Positions 6,791 through 13,902 of a DNA stretch of 34,400 nt are shown piece by piece; position 1 is the stretch's first letter; each line of letters begins with the position of its first letter. Origin of the DNA: Pseudomonas huaxiensis (GTDB taxonomy: Bacteria; Pseudomonadota; Gammaproteobacteria; Pseudomonadales; Pseudomonadaceae). The notes under the pieces were generated by a model, which was not told the origin of the DNA, did not search any database, and saw nothing but the letters and a program-made list of their open reading frames with translations. The translations under genes were made by a program, and so were the position numbers. The DNA is taken from contig NZ_QKVL01000053.1 of the NCBI RefSeq assembly GCF_003231275.1, positions 1 to 34,400 on the forward strand. The letters are read 5' to 3'.

Positions 6791-8664
6791 TGCCGAGGCA
6801 TCGTTTCCTCGGCGCGTGGCTGCTCGGTCTCATGCTGCTGGGCAGTTGCCTGCTCCAGACGGCCTGGGCGCAATCCTGCCCACCCACCATCAGCGCCGTA
6901 CAGGCCGCCAGGGAGAATCCCGGCGAGAGAGGCCGACCGACGCAGGGTTGGCAAGCGGTCACACTGCCCGATATCTGGACCACCCGCTGGCCCGATTTCA
7001 CCGGGGCGGTCTGGTATCGAATCACCTGGCGCCACGACTGCGCAGTCGGCGGGGCAGAAAAGCCGCTGGTCGCGCTGGTCAGCAGTTCGATCAACCTGGC
7101 CGGCGAGGTCTACCTGAACGACACCCTGCTCTGGCGTGACGCGAGCCTGCAAGAACCGCTGTCCAGAAGCTGGAACACCCCGCGCTACTGGATCCTCCCG
7201 GACGCTGCGCTGCACCCGCAGGCCAATGACATCTGGATTCGCGTGCAAGGCCGCGCGCTGGTCTTTCCTGGGCTGGGATTGGTCAGGATGGGCCCTCCCG
7301 CGCAGATGCTGGCGTTGCATCAGCAGCTATGGTGGTCGCAACGCACCACGTTCCTGATCAACATGGTGGGTTCGCTCTGTATTGCCGGCCTGTTCGCAGG
7401 TATCTGGCTGCTCTACCGCAAGCAGGCCCTGTATGGGTGGTTTGCGCTGTTGAACCTGGCCTGGGTGCTGTTCGTCTACAACATCGTGGCCGTCGATCCC
7501 TGGCCGTTCAGTCATACGGCGGATATGGCGCGGGCCAACGCCATCGCGTTCATGGCCTTTTGCACGTGCTACGCCATTTTCATTTTCCAGTTGCAGGGAC
7601 GCGCCCTCAGCCGGGTGCAGGAGCGCAGCCTGCAAGCGCTGACGGTCGGCCTGTCGCTGCTGATTGTGTGCATGCCGGAAAAGCACTTGCTGGCCACCCT
7701 GCAATTTGGCGTGAGGACCCATCTGCTGGTCTTTGCCGCGAGCTGCCTCATGCCGCTGATCCATGCCTGGCGCAGCAGGAAGCTCCAGGATGTGTTCTAT
7801 GCCTCGCTGGGCCTCGGATTCGTGATCATCGCGCTATACGACACGCGCACGTATTACTTGAAGATTCCCGATCCCGTCCTGCTGACCCCTTATGCCAACC
7901 TCGTCACCATGGCGGTGATCACCGCGGTGCTGGGCTCGCGCATCGCCCACAGCATGCGCCGCACCGAGCGTTTCAATGTGGAGCTGTCGAGCGCTGTCGA
8001 GGAAGCTTGCCGGGAGCTGGAAACGACATTGGGCAATGAGCACCAACTGGAACTGTCAAACCTGCGCCTGCAAGAGCGCCTGCAGTTCATTCACGACCTG
8101 CATGACGGGTTTGGCAGCGCCCTGGTCCGGGCCATCGTCCAGGCGGAACGCAATGCCGCTGCCCATGCCGATGCGCGCCGGCACATCTCCACCCTCAAGT
8201 CCCTGCGCGATGACCTGCGCAACGTCATGGGCAGCGGCGAACGCGCCAACGCCGAGCTGCCGGCGACACCCTCCGAGTGGATGGCGCCGACGCGGCACCG
8301 TTTTTCGACGCTGTTCGATGAGATGGAAGTGACCAGTCGCTGGTCGTGCCTTGCCGGGTGGCCCTGGCCGCCCAGCGTGGCGTTCTGCATGGAACTGACA
8401 CGCTTGCTGGAGGAAGCCCTTTCCAACGTGCTCAAGCACAGTGACGCGACGGAAGTGGAGATCACCCTGGCGGTGGTTGCGGACCTTGAGCTGATGCTCG
8501 AAGTCCGCGACAACGGTGTGGGCTTCGACCTCTCGGCGGTCAGCCAGGCCGCTACCGGCATCGGCCTGCCCTCCATGCACGCGCGGATCGCCAGGCTCGG
8601 CGGGACACTCCTGGTAGAGTCCCGGCCGGGCCTGAGCGTCGTCCGCGCCTGCCTGCCCCACTGA
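6790..8664 (+). CDS. Sensor histidine kinase, 7TMR-DISM type with HisKA_3
   Basis: The 624-residue kinase starts with a signal peptide (LLGLMLLGSCLLQTAWAQ). A periplasmic beta-rich domain follows at about residues 28-175, then about seven hydrophobic segments at 180-390, a short coiled linker, and a HisKA_3 dimerisation domain. The phospho-acceptor is H438 in FIHDLHDGFGSAL. The ATPase domain shows LLEEALSNVLKHSDA (N box) and VRDNGVGFD (G1). This layout fits the 7TMR-DISM sensors of dissolved small molecules or surface cues. GTG at 6790 was chosen because it overlaps the regulator's TAG stop (TAGTG) and gives a clean signal peptide; in-frame starts further upstream would lie inside the regulator gene. 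The ligand is unknown. Confidence 0.88.
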   Translation: MPRHRFLGAWLLGLMLLGSCLLQTAWAQSCPPTISAVQAARENPGERGRPTQGWQAVTLPDIWTTRWPDFTGAVWYRITWRHDCAVGGAEKPLVALVSSSINLAGEVYLNDTLLWRDASLQEPLSRSWNTPRYWILPDAALHPQANDIWIRVQGRALVFPGLGLVRMGPPAQMLALHQQLWWSQRTTFLINMVGSLCIAGLFAGIWLLYRKQALYGWFALLNLAWVLFVYNIVAVDPWPFSHTADMARANAIAFMAFCTCYAIFIFQLQGRALSRVQERSLQALTVGLSLLIVCMPEKHLLATLQFGVRTHLLVFAASCLMPLIHAWRSRKLQDVFYASLGLGFVIIALYDTRTYYLKIPDPVLLTPYANLVTMAVITAVLGSRIAHSMRRTERFNVELSSAVEEACRELETTLGNEHQLELSNLRLQERLQFIHDLHDGFGSALVRAIVQAERNAAAHADARRHISTLKSLRDDLRNVMGSGERANAELPATPSEWMAPTRHRFSTLFDEMEVTSRWSCLAGWPWPPSVAFCMELTRLLEEALSNVLKHSDATEVEITLAVVADLELMLEVRDNGVGFDLSAVSQAATGIGLPSMHARIARLGGTLLVESRPGLSVVRACLPH

Positions 8665-8680
8665 CCTGGCCAGGCGTTGC

Positions 8681-9106
8681 TCAGTTCAGGTTGCCGTCGT
8701 TGTTCTCGATGTCATGAAGGGTAATGCTGGTGTTCTTTTCGCCACCCTTGCCGTCCTCACAGATTGCAGCGATATCCACCTCTTGCGGGTTGTAGCGGAG
8801 CTGGACATTGCGGCAACTGTTCTGGAACGAACTGGGTGCATCGCCGCGGCCGCGCAGCGTGCCGTATTCGTTGGAAACCCCCACCAGCTCGATTGCCGTC
8901 GCGTTGTAGTCACCACTGCGGGTGCGGCATTCGGCATGGATCGACACTTCGTTGCTATCGGTCTGCAGCTCGATGTTGCGGCACGAGTTCTGGAAGGTGG
9001 ATGGCGCCGCTTGCGCCGGCGCCATCAGCGCCAAGGAGAGTAATGCGGACATCCCGCCGAGGATGAGCGCCCGAGTCTGTCCGCGCTGAGTAGTTACCTG
9101 GTTCAT
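8681..9106 (-). CDS. Secreted cyanovirin-N homology (CVNH) lectin-like protein
   Basis: The 141-residue product has a signal peptide ending at about residue 34 (SLALMAPAQA). Two tandem CVNH repeats follow. Repeat 1 (about 36-85) begins TFQNSCRNIELQ and contains AECRTRSGDYNATAIEL; repeat 2 (about 91-141) begins SFQNSCRNVQLR and contains AAICEDGKGGEKNTSITL, ending IENNDGNL. The paired cysteines in each repeat match the disulfides of cyanovirin-N, a mannose-binding lectin. Export to the periplasm or outside is likely, and glycan binding is inferred from the family. AGGGA precedes the ATG. It is convergent with the sensor kinase gene, 16 bp away, and downstream of another small secreted protein. 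Confidence 0.85.
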   Translation of the reverse strand: MNQVTTQRGQTRALILGGMSALLSLALMAPAQAAPSTFQNSCRNIELQTDSNEVSIHAECRTRSGDYNATAIELVGVSNEYGTLRGRGDAPSSFQNSCRNVQLRYNPQEVDIAAICEDGKGGEKNTSITLHDIENNDGNLN

Positions 9107-9191
9107 TTACTGATCCCTGTTATTGAAGGTTTAAGGAGGCGTTGCCTTGCCTGCCGCCGCGCTGGCTGCGGCAGATGATGAGCGGGCGCCG

Positions 9192-9542
9192 TCAGCGGCA
9201 CCCGTCAATGTGCTTCACGAGGTAGGTGGTTTTTCCGACGCCGGGCGGTGGACGGGACTCGAGCAGGACATGCAACTCGCAGTCCCGGCTGCGGATACGC
9301 CAGTGCCGGGTGGTGTCGTCCGCCTGATCGCGCTGGCGTTCGATGCTTTCGATCGGCATCTGCTTCAGGGCATCGATCACGCGCATGTCCTGCAACACCA
9401 CCTGGATCTGCTCGACGCTGTCGTAGTAGCCGGACAAGGCCGCTTGCGCCGGCGCGCAGACCAATCCCGTCACGGCGCACAGCCAGAACGGCGTGCGCAT
9501 CAGGGGTGCAAGGCAACTGAGGGTGTAACGGATTCCACGCAT
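9192..9542 (-). CDS. Small secreted protein of unknown function
   Basis: The frame encodes 116 residues. A hydrophobic leader ends in CAPAQA at about residue 34, followed by a mature part of about 80 residues (LSGYYDSVEQIQVVLQDMRV, later RDCELHVLLES and YLVKHIDGC) with two cysteines that could pair. No known family was recognised. An alternative ATG at 9500 also gives a good signal peptide; neither start has a strong ribosome-binding site. It lies 85 bp upstream of the CVNH gene on the same strand, so the two may be co-expressed secreted proteins. The leader and the lack of a better frame support it as real. Confidence 0.6.
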   Translation of the reverse strand: MRGIRYTLSCLAPLMRTPFWLCAVTGLVCAPAQAALSGYYDSVEQIQVVLQDMRVIDALKQMPIESIERQRDQADDTTRHWRIRSRDCELHVLLESRPPPGVGKTTYLVKHIDGCR

Positions 9543-9657
9543 AAGGACGACCGCCAGAACGATAGTGGGGTGACGCCGCTATGCTATTTTTCGGCCTTGC
9601 CTCTGGATATCACTGGTTACTGGTATTTGTGGGGTTGCCCGGACAATTCACAAGTGC

Positions 9658-11148
9658 TCAGGAGGCCGTGGCCGGCCGCGTGTTCACGCCGACTGCCCAC
9701 GGCCTGAACACACAAAGGCTGGCCACTGCCGCGAGGCACACGCTGGCGGCGCCATAGATCAGCACCCAGGCGAAGCCCTGATCGAGTGCGGTGTGAAAGG
9801 CGCTGGCGGGTATCGCCTGTTTGCCGGCCGCCACGGCCTGGGCCGTGGCCTGCAACGCCGAACCCTCGCCCAACCCCGGCAGGTTCTGGCGCAAGCTGCC
9901 GGCAATGCCTTGCACCAGTACCCAACCCATTACCGCGATATTGATGGCCAGCGAAGTCATTCGCGCACTCATGTCCATGCCGGACGCCATGCCGGCCCGC
10001 GATGGCGGCACGGAACCGGTGCTGGTGTTGGTGACCGGTGTATTGGTCAAGCCGAGTCCGGTCCCTGCCAACACGCAGCCTGCTGCCATGACGGGAACCA
10101 GCAGATGGGCACTGCCAATGGCGATGCACATCAACATCAAACCCGCCCCAATCACCAGCAGCCCTGCGGGAATCATCACGCCCGGCTGCAGCCTCAGCGC
10201 CAGACGCTCACCCAACGGCGGCACAAACAGGGTGGGCAGGGTGTACGCCAGAAGCAGCAAACCCGCGTCGACGTTATCCAGCCCCATGCCTGCCTGGAAA
10301 TAGATCGGCAGGTAGATCATCAGCGGCCAGAAGCTGAAGTTCATGCCCGCCGAACCCAACAGCGCCCCTGAAAAGCCTCGAATGCGGAACACCGAAAAAT
10401 CCATCATCGGGTGCGGGTTGAGCCTCTGCGAGACCAGGAAGGCCACCAACGCCAGCAAGGTCGCCAGGGCCCACGCGCTGGCTGTCGCGCGCGACAGTTC
10501 AGGACCCTGAATAATCACGAATGTCAGGCCGAATACTGCCGACGCCAATAGCAGGATTCCCAGGCTGTCCAGCTTGCCCGTCGGCGCCTCGCTGGAGCCG
10601 TGCACCCCGGCGCCCGCCAGGGCAAACGCGATGGCCGCCAGCGGCAGGTGAATCAGAAATACCCACTGCCAGTTGGCGAGCGCAAGGATGCCAGCGCCAA
10701 TGATCGGACCAAGACCCAGCCCGGCGCCAAACACGATCCCCCACAGGGCAAAGGCCTTGCTCCGCTCCCGGGGTTCGGTGAACTGCCGGGACAGAATCGA
10801 AATCTGGCAGATCAACAGGGCGCCGCCGCTTGCGCCCTGCACAGTCCGGGCGATGATCAGGGTGGTCACGTCTTCGGCAAGTCCGCAGGCCAGCGATGCC
10901 AGGCCGAACACGGCCACGCTGGCGAGGAACAACGTCCGCCGCCCGTAGCGATCGACCAGCGTGCCCACCGCCATCAACACGGTGGTACAGGCCAGGGTGT
11001 AGGCGTTCATGATCCACTGCAGGTCGCTGAAACGGCCTTCGAGCAGGGTCTCGAGGGTGGGCAGGATCACCGGGATACTGGAGATCTCCAGACCAAACAT
11101 CATCGCCGCCAGGCAAACCGCAGCCAGCGCTTTCACCGAATCCTTCAT
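9658..11148 (-). CDS. MFS drug exporter, DHA2 (EmrB/QacA) type
   Basis: This 496-residue inner-membrane protein has about 14 hydrophobic segments, the DHA2 topology of proton-driven drug exporters. Visible motifs are LDQW-like FSDLQWIMNAYTLA after helix 1, motif A GTLVDRYGRRTLFL, and a motif-C-like run GIVFGAGLGLGPIIGAG in helix 5. ATG at 11148 was preferred to a TTG seven codons upstream because it has GGAA about 9 bases before it. It is transcribed divergently from an FtrA-like regulator with a 91-bp gap, a common arrangement for an exporter and its regulator. The substrate is unknown. Confidence 0.88.
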   Translation of the reverse strand: MKDSVKALAAVCLAAMMFGLEISSIPVILPTLETLLEGRFSDLQWIMNAYTLACTTVLMAVGTLVDRYGRRTLFLASVAVFGLASLACGLAEDVTTLIIARTVQGASGGALLICQISILSRQFTEPRERSKAFALWGIVFGAGLGLGPIIGAGILALANWQWVFLIHLPLAAIAFALAGAGVHGSSEAPTGKLDSLGILLLASAVFGLTFVIIQGPELSRATASAWALATLLALVAFLVSQRLNPHPMMDFSVFRIRGFSGALLGSAGMNFSFWPLMIYLPIYFQAGMGLDNVDAGLLLLAYTLPTLFVPPLGERLALRLQPGVMIPAGLLVIGAGLMLMCIAIGSAHLLVPVMAAGCVLAGTGLGLTNTPVTNTSTGSVPPSRAGMASGMDMSARMTSLAINIAVMGWVLVQGIAGSLRQNLPGLGEGSALQATAQAVAAGKQAIPASAFHTALDQGFAWVLIYGAASVCLAAVASLCVFRPWAVGVNTRPATAS

Positions 11149-11239
11149 TGCACGTTTCCATCGACTCAAATAGTCGGAGGATCATCGGACGCCGAGGGGT
11201 TTGTGGAAATCGGCACGAAGGCCATGTATCGTCAAGTTC

Positions 11240-12220
11240 ATGCCAAAACGCCATCCTGCCGCCCTGCCCTTCAATCGATCCCTGGTCGTGCTGGTCTACG
11301 ACCAGTTGTGCACCTTTGAATTCGGCACGGCCATCGAAGCCTTCGGGCGCGACGATCCCGAGCTGAAAAGGCCGCTTTATGAACTGCGCGTCGCGGCGGC
11401 CGAACCCGGTCCGCTGCGGGCGTTTGGTGGCGTGCAGATCAGCGTGGAAGGTGGCCTGGAGTTGCTGGAACGGGCCGGAACCATCGTCATTCCGGGGTGG
11501 CGCGACCTGGCCGAAGAGGTTGCCCCCGATCTGCTCCAGGCGCTCACCGCCGCCAGCGCAAGGGGCTGCCGCATCGTCACCATCTGCGCGGGCACTTTTG
11601 TCCTGGCGGCAACCGGCCTGCTGGCGGGCAAGCGCGCCACCACCCACTGGCACCATCACCAGGCACTGGCGAAGGCCTATCCCGACATTCAGGTCGAGCC
11701 CTCGGTGCTGTATGTGGATGAGGGCAACATCCTCACTTCGGCAGGTTGCGCCTCGGGGCTTGACGCCTGCCTGCACCTGATCCGCCGGGACTTTGGCCCC
11801 GACGCGGCCAACCGGGCCGCCCGGCGCATGGTCACCCCGCCCCACCGCCTGGGCTGCCAGGCCCAATACATCGAACAGCCCGTCACCGTCAGACCGGGCA
11901 GCAGCCTGGCGCCGCTGCTGGATCAACTGCGCGCAAAACCCGACAGCGACTTGACCATCGAGCAGATGGCCCATGCCGCCCATATGAGTCGCCGCACTTT
12001 CCTGCGCCGCTTTCACGACGCCACCGGGACCACGCCTGCGGACTGGCTGCTGGGGGTTCGACTGGAACGCGCCAAGGCGCTGCTGGAGACCAGTTCCCTG
12101 TCCATGCCGCTGATTGCCGAACAGTGCGGCTTCGGCACTGCGGCGACCTTGCGCCATCACTTCCGGACAAAACTGAACAGCAGCCCGAGCTGCTATCGCA
12201 GGCAGTTCGGGCGGGGGTGA
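11240..12220 (+). CDS. ftrA: FtrA/GlxA-type AraC regulator with DJ-1/PfpI domain
   Basis: The 326-residue protein has an N-terminal DJ-1/PfpI-like domain (about residues 10-185: VVLVYDQLCTFEFGTAIEAF, TIVIPGWRD, and the nucleophile-elbow-like TICAGTFVLAATGLLAGKRA). An AraC domain with two helix-turn-helices follows at about 215-320 (MAHAAHMSRRTFLRRFHDAT and IAEQCGFGTAATLRHHFR). The combination and the VYDQLCTFEFG opening match regulators usually called FtrA. ATG at 11240 was chosen on family length; a TTG at 11201 with GAGGGG before it is an alternative. It is divergent from the MFS exporter, which is the likely target. Confidence 0.82.
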   Translation: MPKRHPAALPFNRSLVVLVYDQLCTFEFGTAIEAFGRDDPELKRPLYELRVAAAEPGPLRAFGGVQISVEGGLELLERAGTIVIPGWRDLAEEVAPDLLQALTAASARGCRIVTICAGTFVLAATGLLAGKRATTHWHHHQALAKAYPDIQVEPSVLYVDEGNILTSAGCASGLDACLHLIRRDFGPDAANRAARRMVTPPHRLGCQAQYIEQPVTVRPGSSLAPLLDQLRAKPDSDLTIEQMAHAAHMSRRTFLRRFHDATGTTPADWLLGVRLERAKALLETSSLSMPLIAEQCGFGTAATLRHHFRTKLNSSPSCYRRQFGRG

Positions 12221-12274
12221 TCGAGGGAAACGGCGTAAACGAGAGTCTATTGCGTTTCCCTCTCACTTCACCGC

Positions 12275-12294
12275 ACAATTAGAAACAATTCTCA
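12275..12294. promoter_or_regulatory. Possible Fur-type site upstream of the ECF sigma gene
   Basis: ACAATTAGAAACAATTCTCA is AT-rich and contains an AGAA/TTCT dyad like the GAGAAT/ATTCTC halves of Pseudomonas Fur boxes. It lies 20-40 bases before the sigma factor ATG. The match is imperfect; it is listed because iron repression of such systems is well known. Confidence 0.35.
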
Positions 12295-12314
12295 ACAACG
12301 TCTGAGCAAGCCAT

Positions 12315-12833
12315 ATGCCTGTGGGTGAACCGCCGTTTCAACGGGAGATTACCGCGCTCTACTCCGAGCATCATGGCTGGCTGTTGACGTGGTTGCGGCG
12401 AAAACTGGGCTGCGCCAATAACGCTGCCGACCTCGCGCAGGACACCTTCGCGCGGATCCTCAACGCACGCGAGTCCGTGGCCGGCATTCGCGAACCGCGG
12501 GCTTACCTGAGCATCACCGCCAAGCGCCTGGTCATCGACCAGTCGCGCCGCAAGAAGATTGAAACCGCGTACCTGGACGAACTGGCGCTGACCGCCCAGG
12601 CGCTGGAAGGCTTTCAATCGCCGGAACAGATTCACGCCACCCTGGAAGCCCTTGAGCAGATCGCGTTCATCCTCGAAGGCATGCACGAAAATTCCCGTCA
12701 GGCGTTTGTCCTGTATTACCTCGAAGACCTGACCCAGGTGCAGATCGCCGCGCAACTCAAGCTGTCTGAACGCACGGTGCGCAAGTACCTGATCCAAGCG
12801 TTGCTGCATTGCAGCCACAGTCTGGATACCTGA
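12315..12833 (+). CDS. ECF sigma factor, FpvI/FecI type
   Basis: This 172-residue extracytoplasmic-function sigma factor shows region 2 at about residues 10-75 (HGWLLTWLRRKLGCANNAAD, LAQDTFARIL) and region 4 at about 110-165 (YYLEDLTQVQIAAQLKLSER, TVRKYLIQAL). It belongs to the iron-starvation group that recruits RNA polymerase to TonB-receptor genes. The FecR-like anti-sigma gene begins six bases after its stop, and an FpvA-like receptor follows, which forms a complete cell-surface signalling unit. GAGCA lies upstream of the ATG. The expected target is the receptor gene at 13903. Confidence 0.93.
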   Translation: MPVGEPPFQREITALYSEHHGWLLTWLRRKLGCANNAADLAQDTFARILNARESVAGIREPRAYLSITAKRLVIDQSRRKKIETAYLDELALTAQALEGFQSPEQIHATLEALEQIAFILEGMHENSRQAFVLYYLEDLTQVQIAAQLKLSERTVRKYLIQALLHCSHSLDT

Positions 12834-12839
12834 GCGCCC

Positions 12840-13826
12840 ATGCCCGACTCCCGCCAGCCGATCGACGAACAAGCCGCCGAGTGGATGATTCGCCTGCACG
12901 AAGGCCCGTTGAACGAGGCCGAGCGCCAGGCTTTCGAACGCTGGAAACAACAAGGGCCGCAGCACGCCGCTTCTGCCCGGCGAATGGAAGAGGTCATTGC
13001 CCGCATGCAGGCCCTGCGCGGGCAAAAAGCACCAGCCCGTGCGGCGTTGGGCGCAGCGTTTACTCCCGCCAAGAAACCGCTTCGGCACAAACCCTATGTC
13101 CGCGCCCTGGCGTTGGCCTGCTGCCTGGCGCTGCCCGCCGCGACGCTGCTGTCCAGCCCCTACCCTGCGCGCTGGCTGGCCGATGTCCGCAGCGGTCCGG
13201 CGCAGTGGAAGACCGTGCACCTGCCGGACAACTCCACTGTCACCTTCAACGGCACCAGCGCGGCGAACCTGCATTTCGATAGCCATGAGCGGCGGGTTGA
13301 ACTGCTGCAAGGCGAGATCCTGGTGGACGTCGCCCACGATGGCGCCCGACCGTTCCTGGTCCAGACTGACCAAGGCACGCTGCGCGCACTGGGCACGCGG
13401 TTTGTGGTGAAGCGCGAAGGCGATGTCACGGTGCTGACCATGCTGCAGTCGCGCGTGGCCGCACAGAGTGCCAATGGCCAGCAGACCATGGAAGTCGACG
13501 CCGGCTCCCGCGCCCTGATCACCACCGACGCCGTGCGCCTCACTGGCACGGTCGACCCGGCCAGCATCAGCGACGCCTGGCGGCGCCACCAACTGGTGGT
13601 GGATAACCGGCCGCTGCCCGAAGTGCTCGACGAAATCGCCCGCCACCGCAGCGGCTACCTGCAGTTTGATCGGGAGGCGCTGGCGAAGCTCAACGTCTCC
13701 GTGGTGTTGCCGCTGGACGACAGCGATCACGCCCTGCAATTACTGGCGCAGACCTTGCCGATCAACCTGCGCGCCGTCACGCCATGGCTGATGCTGGTGA
13801 GGCCGAACGCCAGTACTGAAAAATAA
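12840..13826 (+). CDS. FecR/FpvR-type anti-sigma factor
   Basis: The 328-residue protein has the FecR layout. A cytoplasmic N-terminal domain at about residues 5-60 (EQAAEWMIRLHEGPLNEAER, QAFERWKQQGPQHAASARR) binds the sigma factor. A transmembrane helix lies near residues 88-105 (ALALACCLALPAATLL). The periplasmic FecR domain (VHLPDNSTVTFNGTSA, ALGTRFVVK) ends in an STN-like segment (LPEVLDEIARHRSGYLQF) that meets the receptor's signalling domain. By family knowledge it holds the sigma factor inactive until the receptor binds its ferric siderophore. It is translated from an ATG six bases after the sigma gene. Confidence 0.93.
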   Translation: MPDSRQPIDEQAAEWMIRLHEGPLNEAERQAFERWKQQGPQHAASARRMEEVIARMQALRGQKAPARAALGAAFTPAKKPLRHKPYVRALALACCLALPAATLLSSPYPARWLADVRSGPAQWKTVHLPDNSTVTFNGTSAANLHFDSHERRVELLQGEILVDVAHDGARPFLVQTDQGTLRALGTRFVVKREGDVTVLTMLQSRVAAQSANGQQTMEVDAGSRALITTDAVRLTGTVDPASISDAWRRHQLVVDNRPLPEVLDEIARHRSGYLQFDREALAKLNVSVVLPLDDSDHALQLLAQTLPINLRAVTPWLMLVRPNASTEK

Positions 13827-13838
13827 TTATTCTCATTG
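13818..13838. promoter_or_regulatory. Possible Fur-type/promoter element before the receptor
   Basis: An AT-rich run (AAAATAATTATTCTCATT) overlaps the end of the anti-sigma gene, about 65-85 bases before the receptor ATG, and partly fits the Fur hexamer array. No sure ECF promoter was recognised in the 76-bp gap. Confidence 0.35.
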
Positions 13839-13902
13839 CTTCCGGTTTCTTTCAAATGGTCCGTCAAGGAAGGTAAATCGACACATAAAGGACCTTCCCA
13901 GA

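Noticed and set aside
11149..11169. TTG start seven codons upstream for the MFS exporter
   Set aside because: The ATG at 11148 has a better-placed GGAA and a more usual N-terminus.
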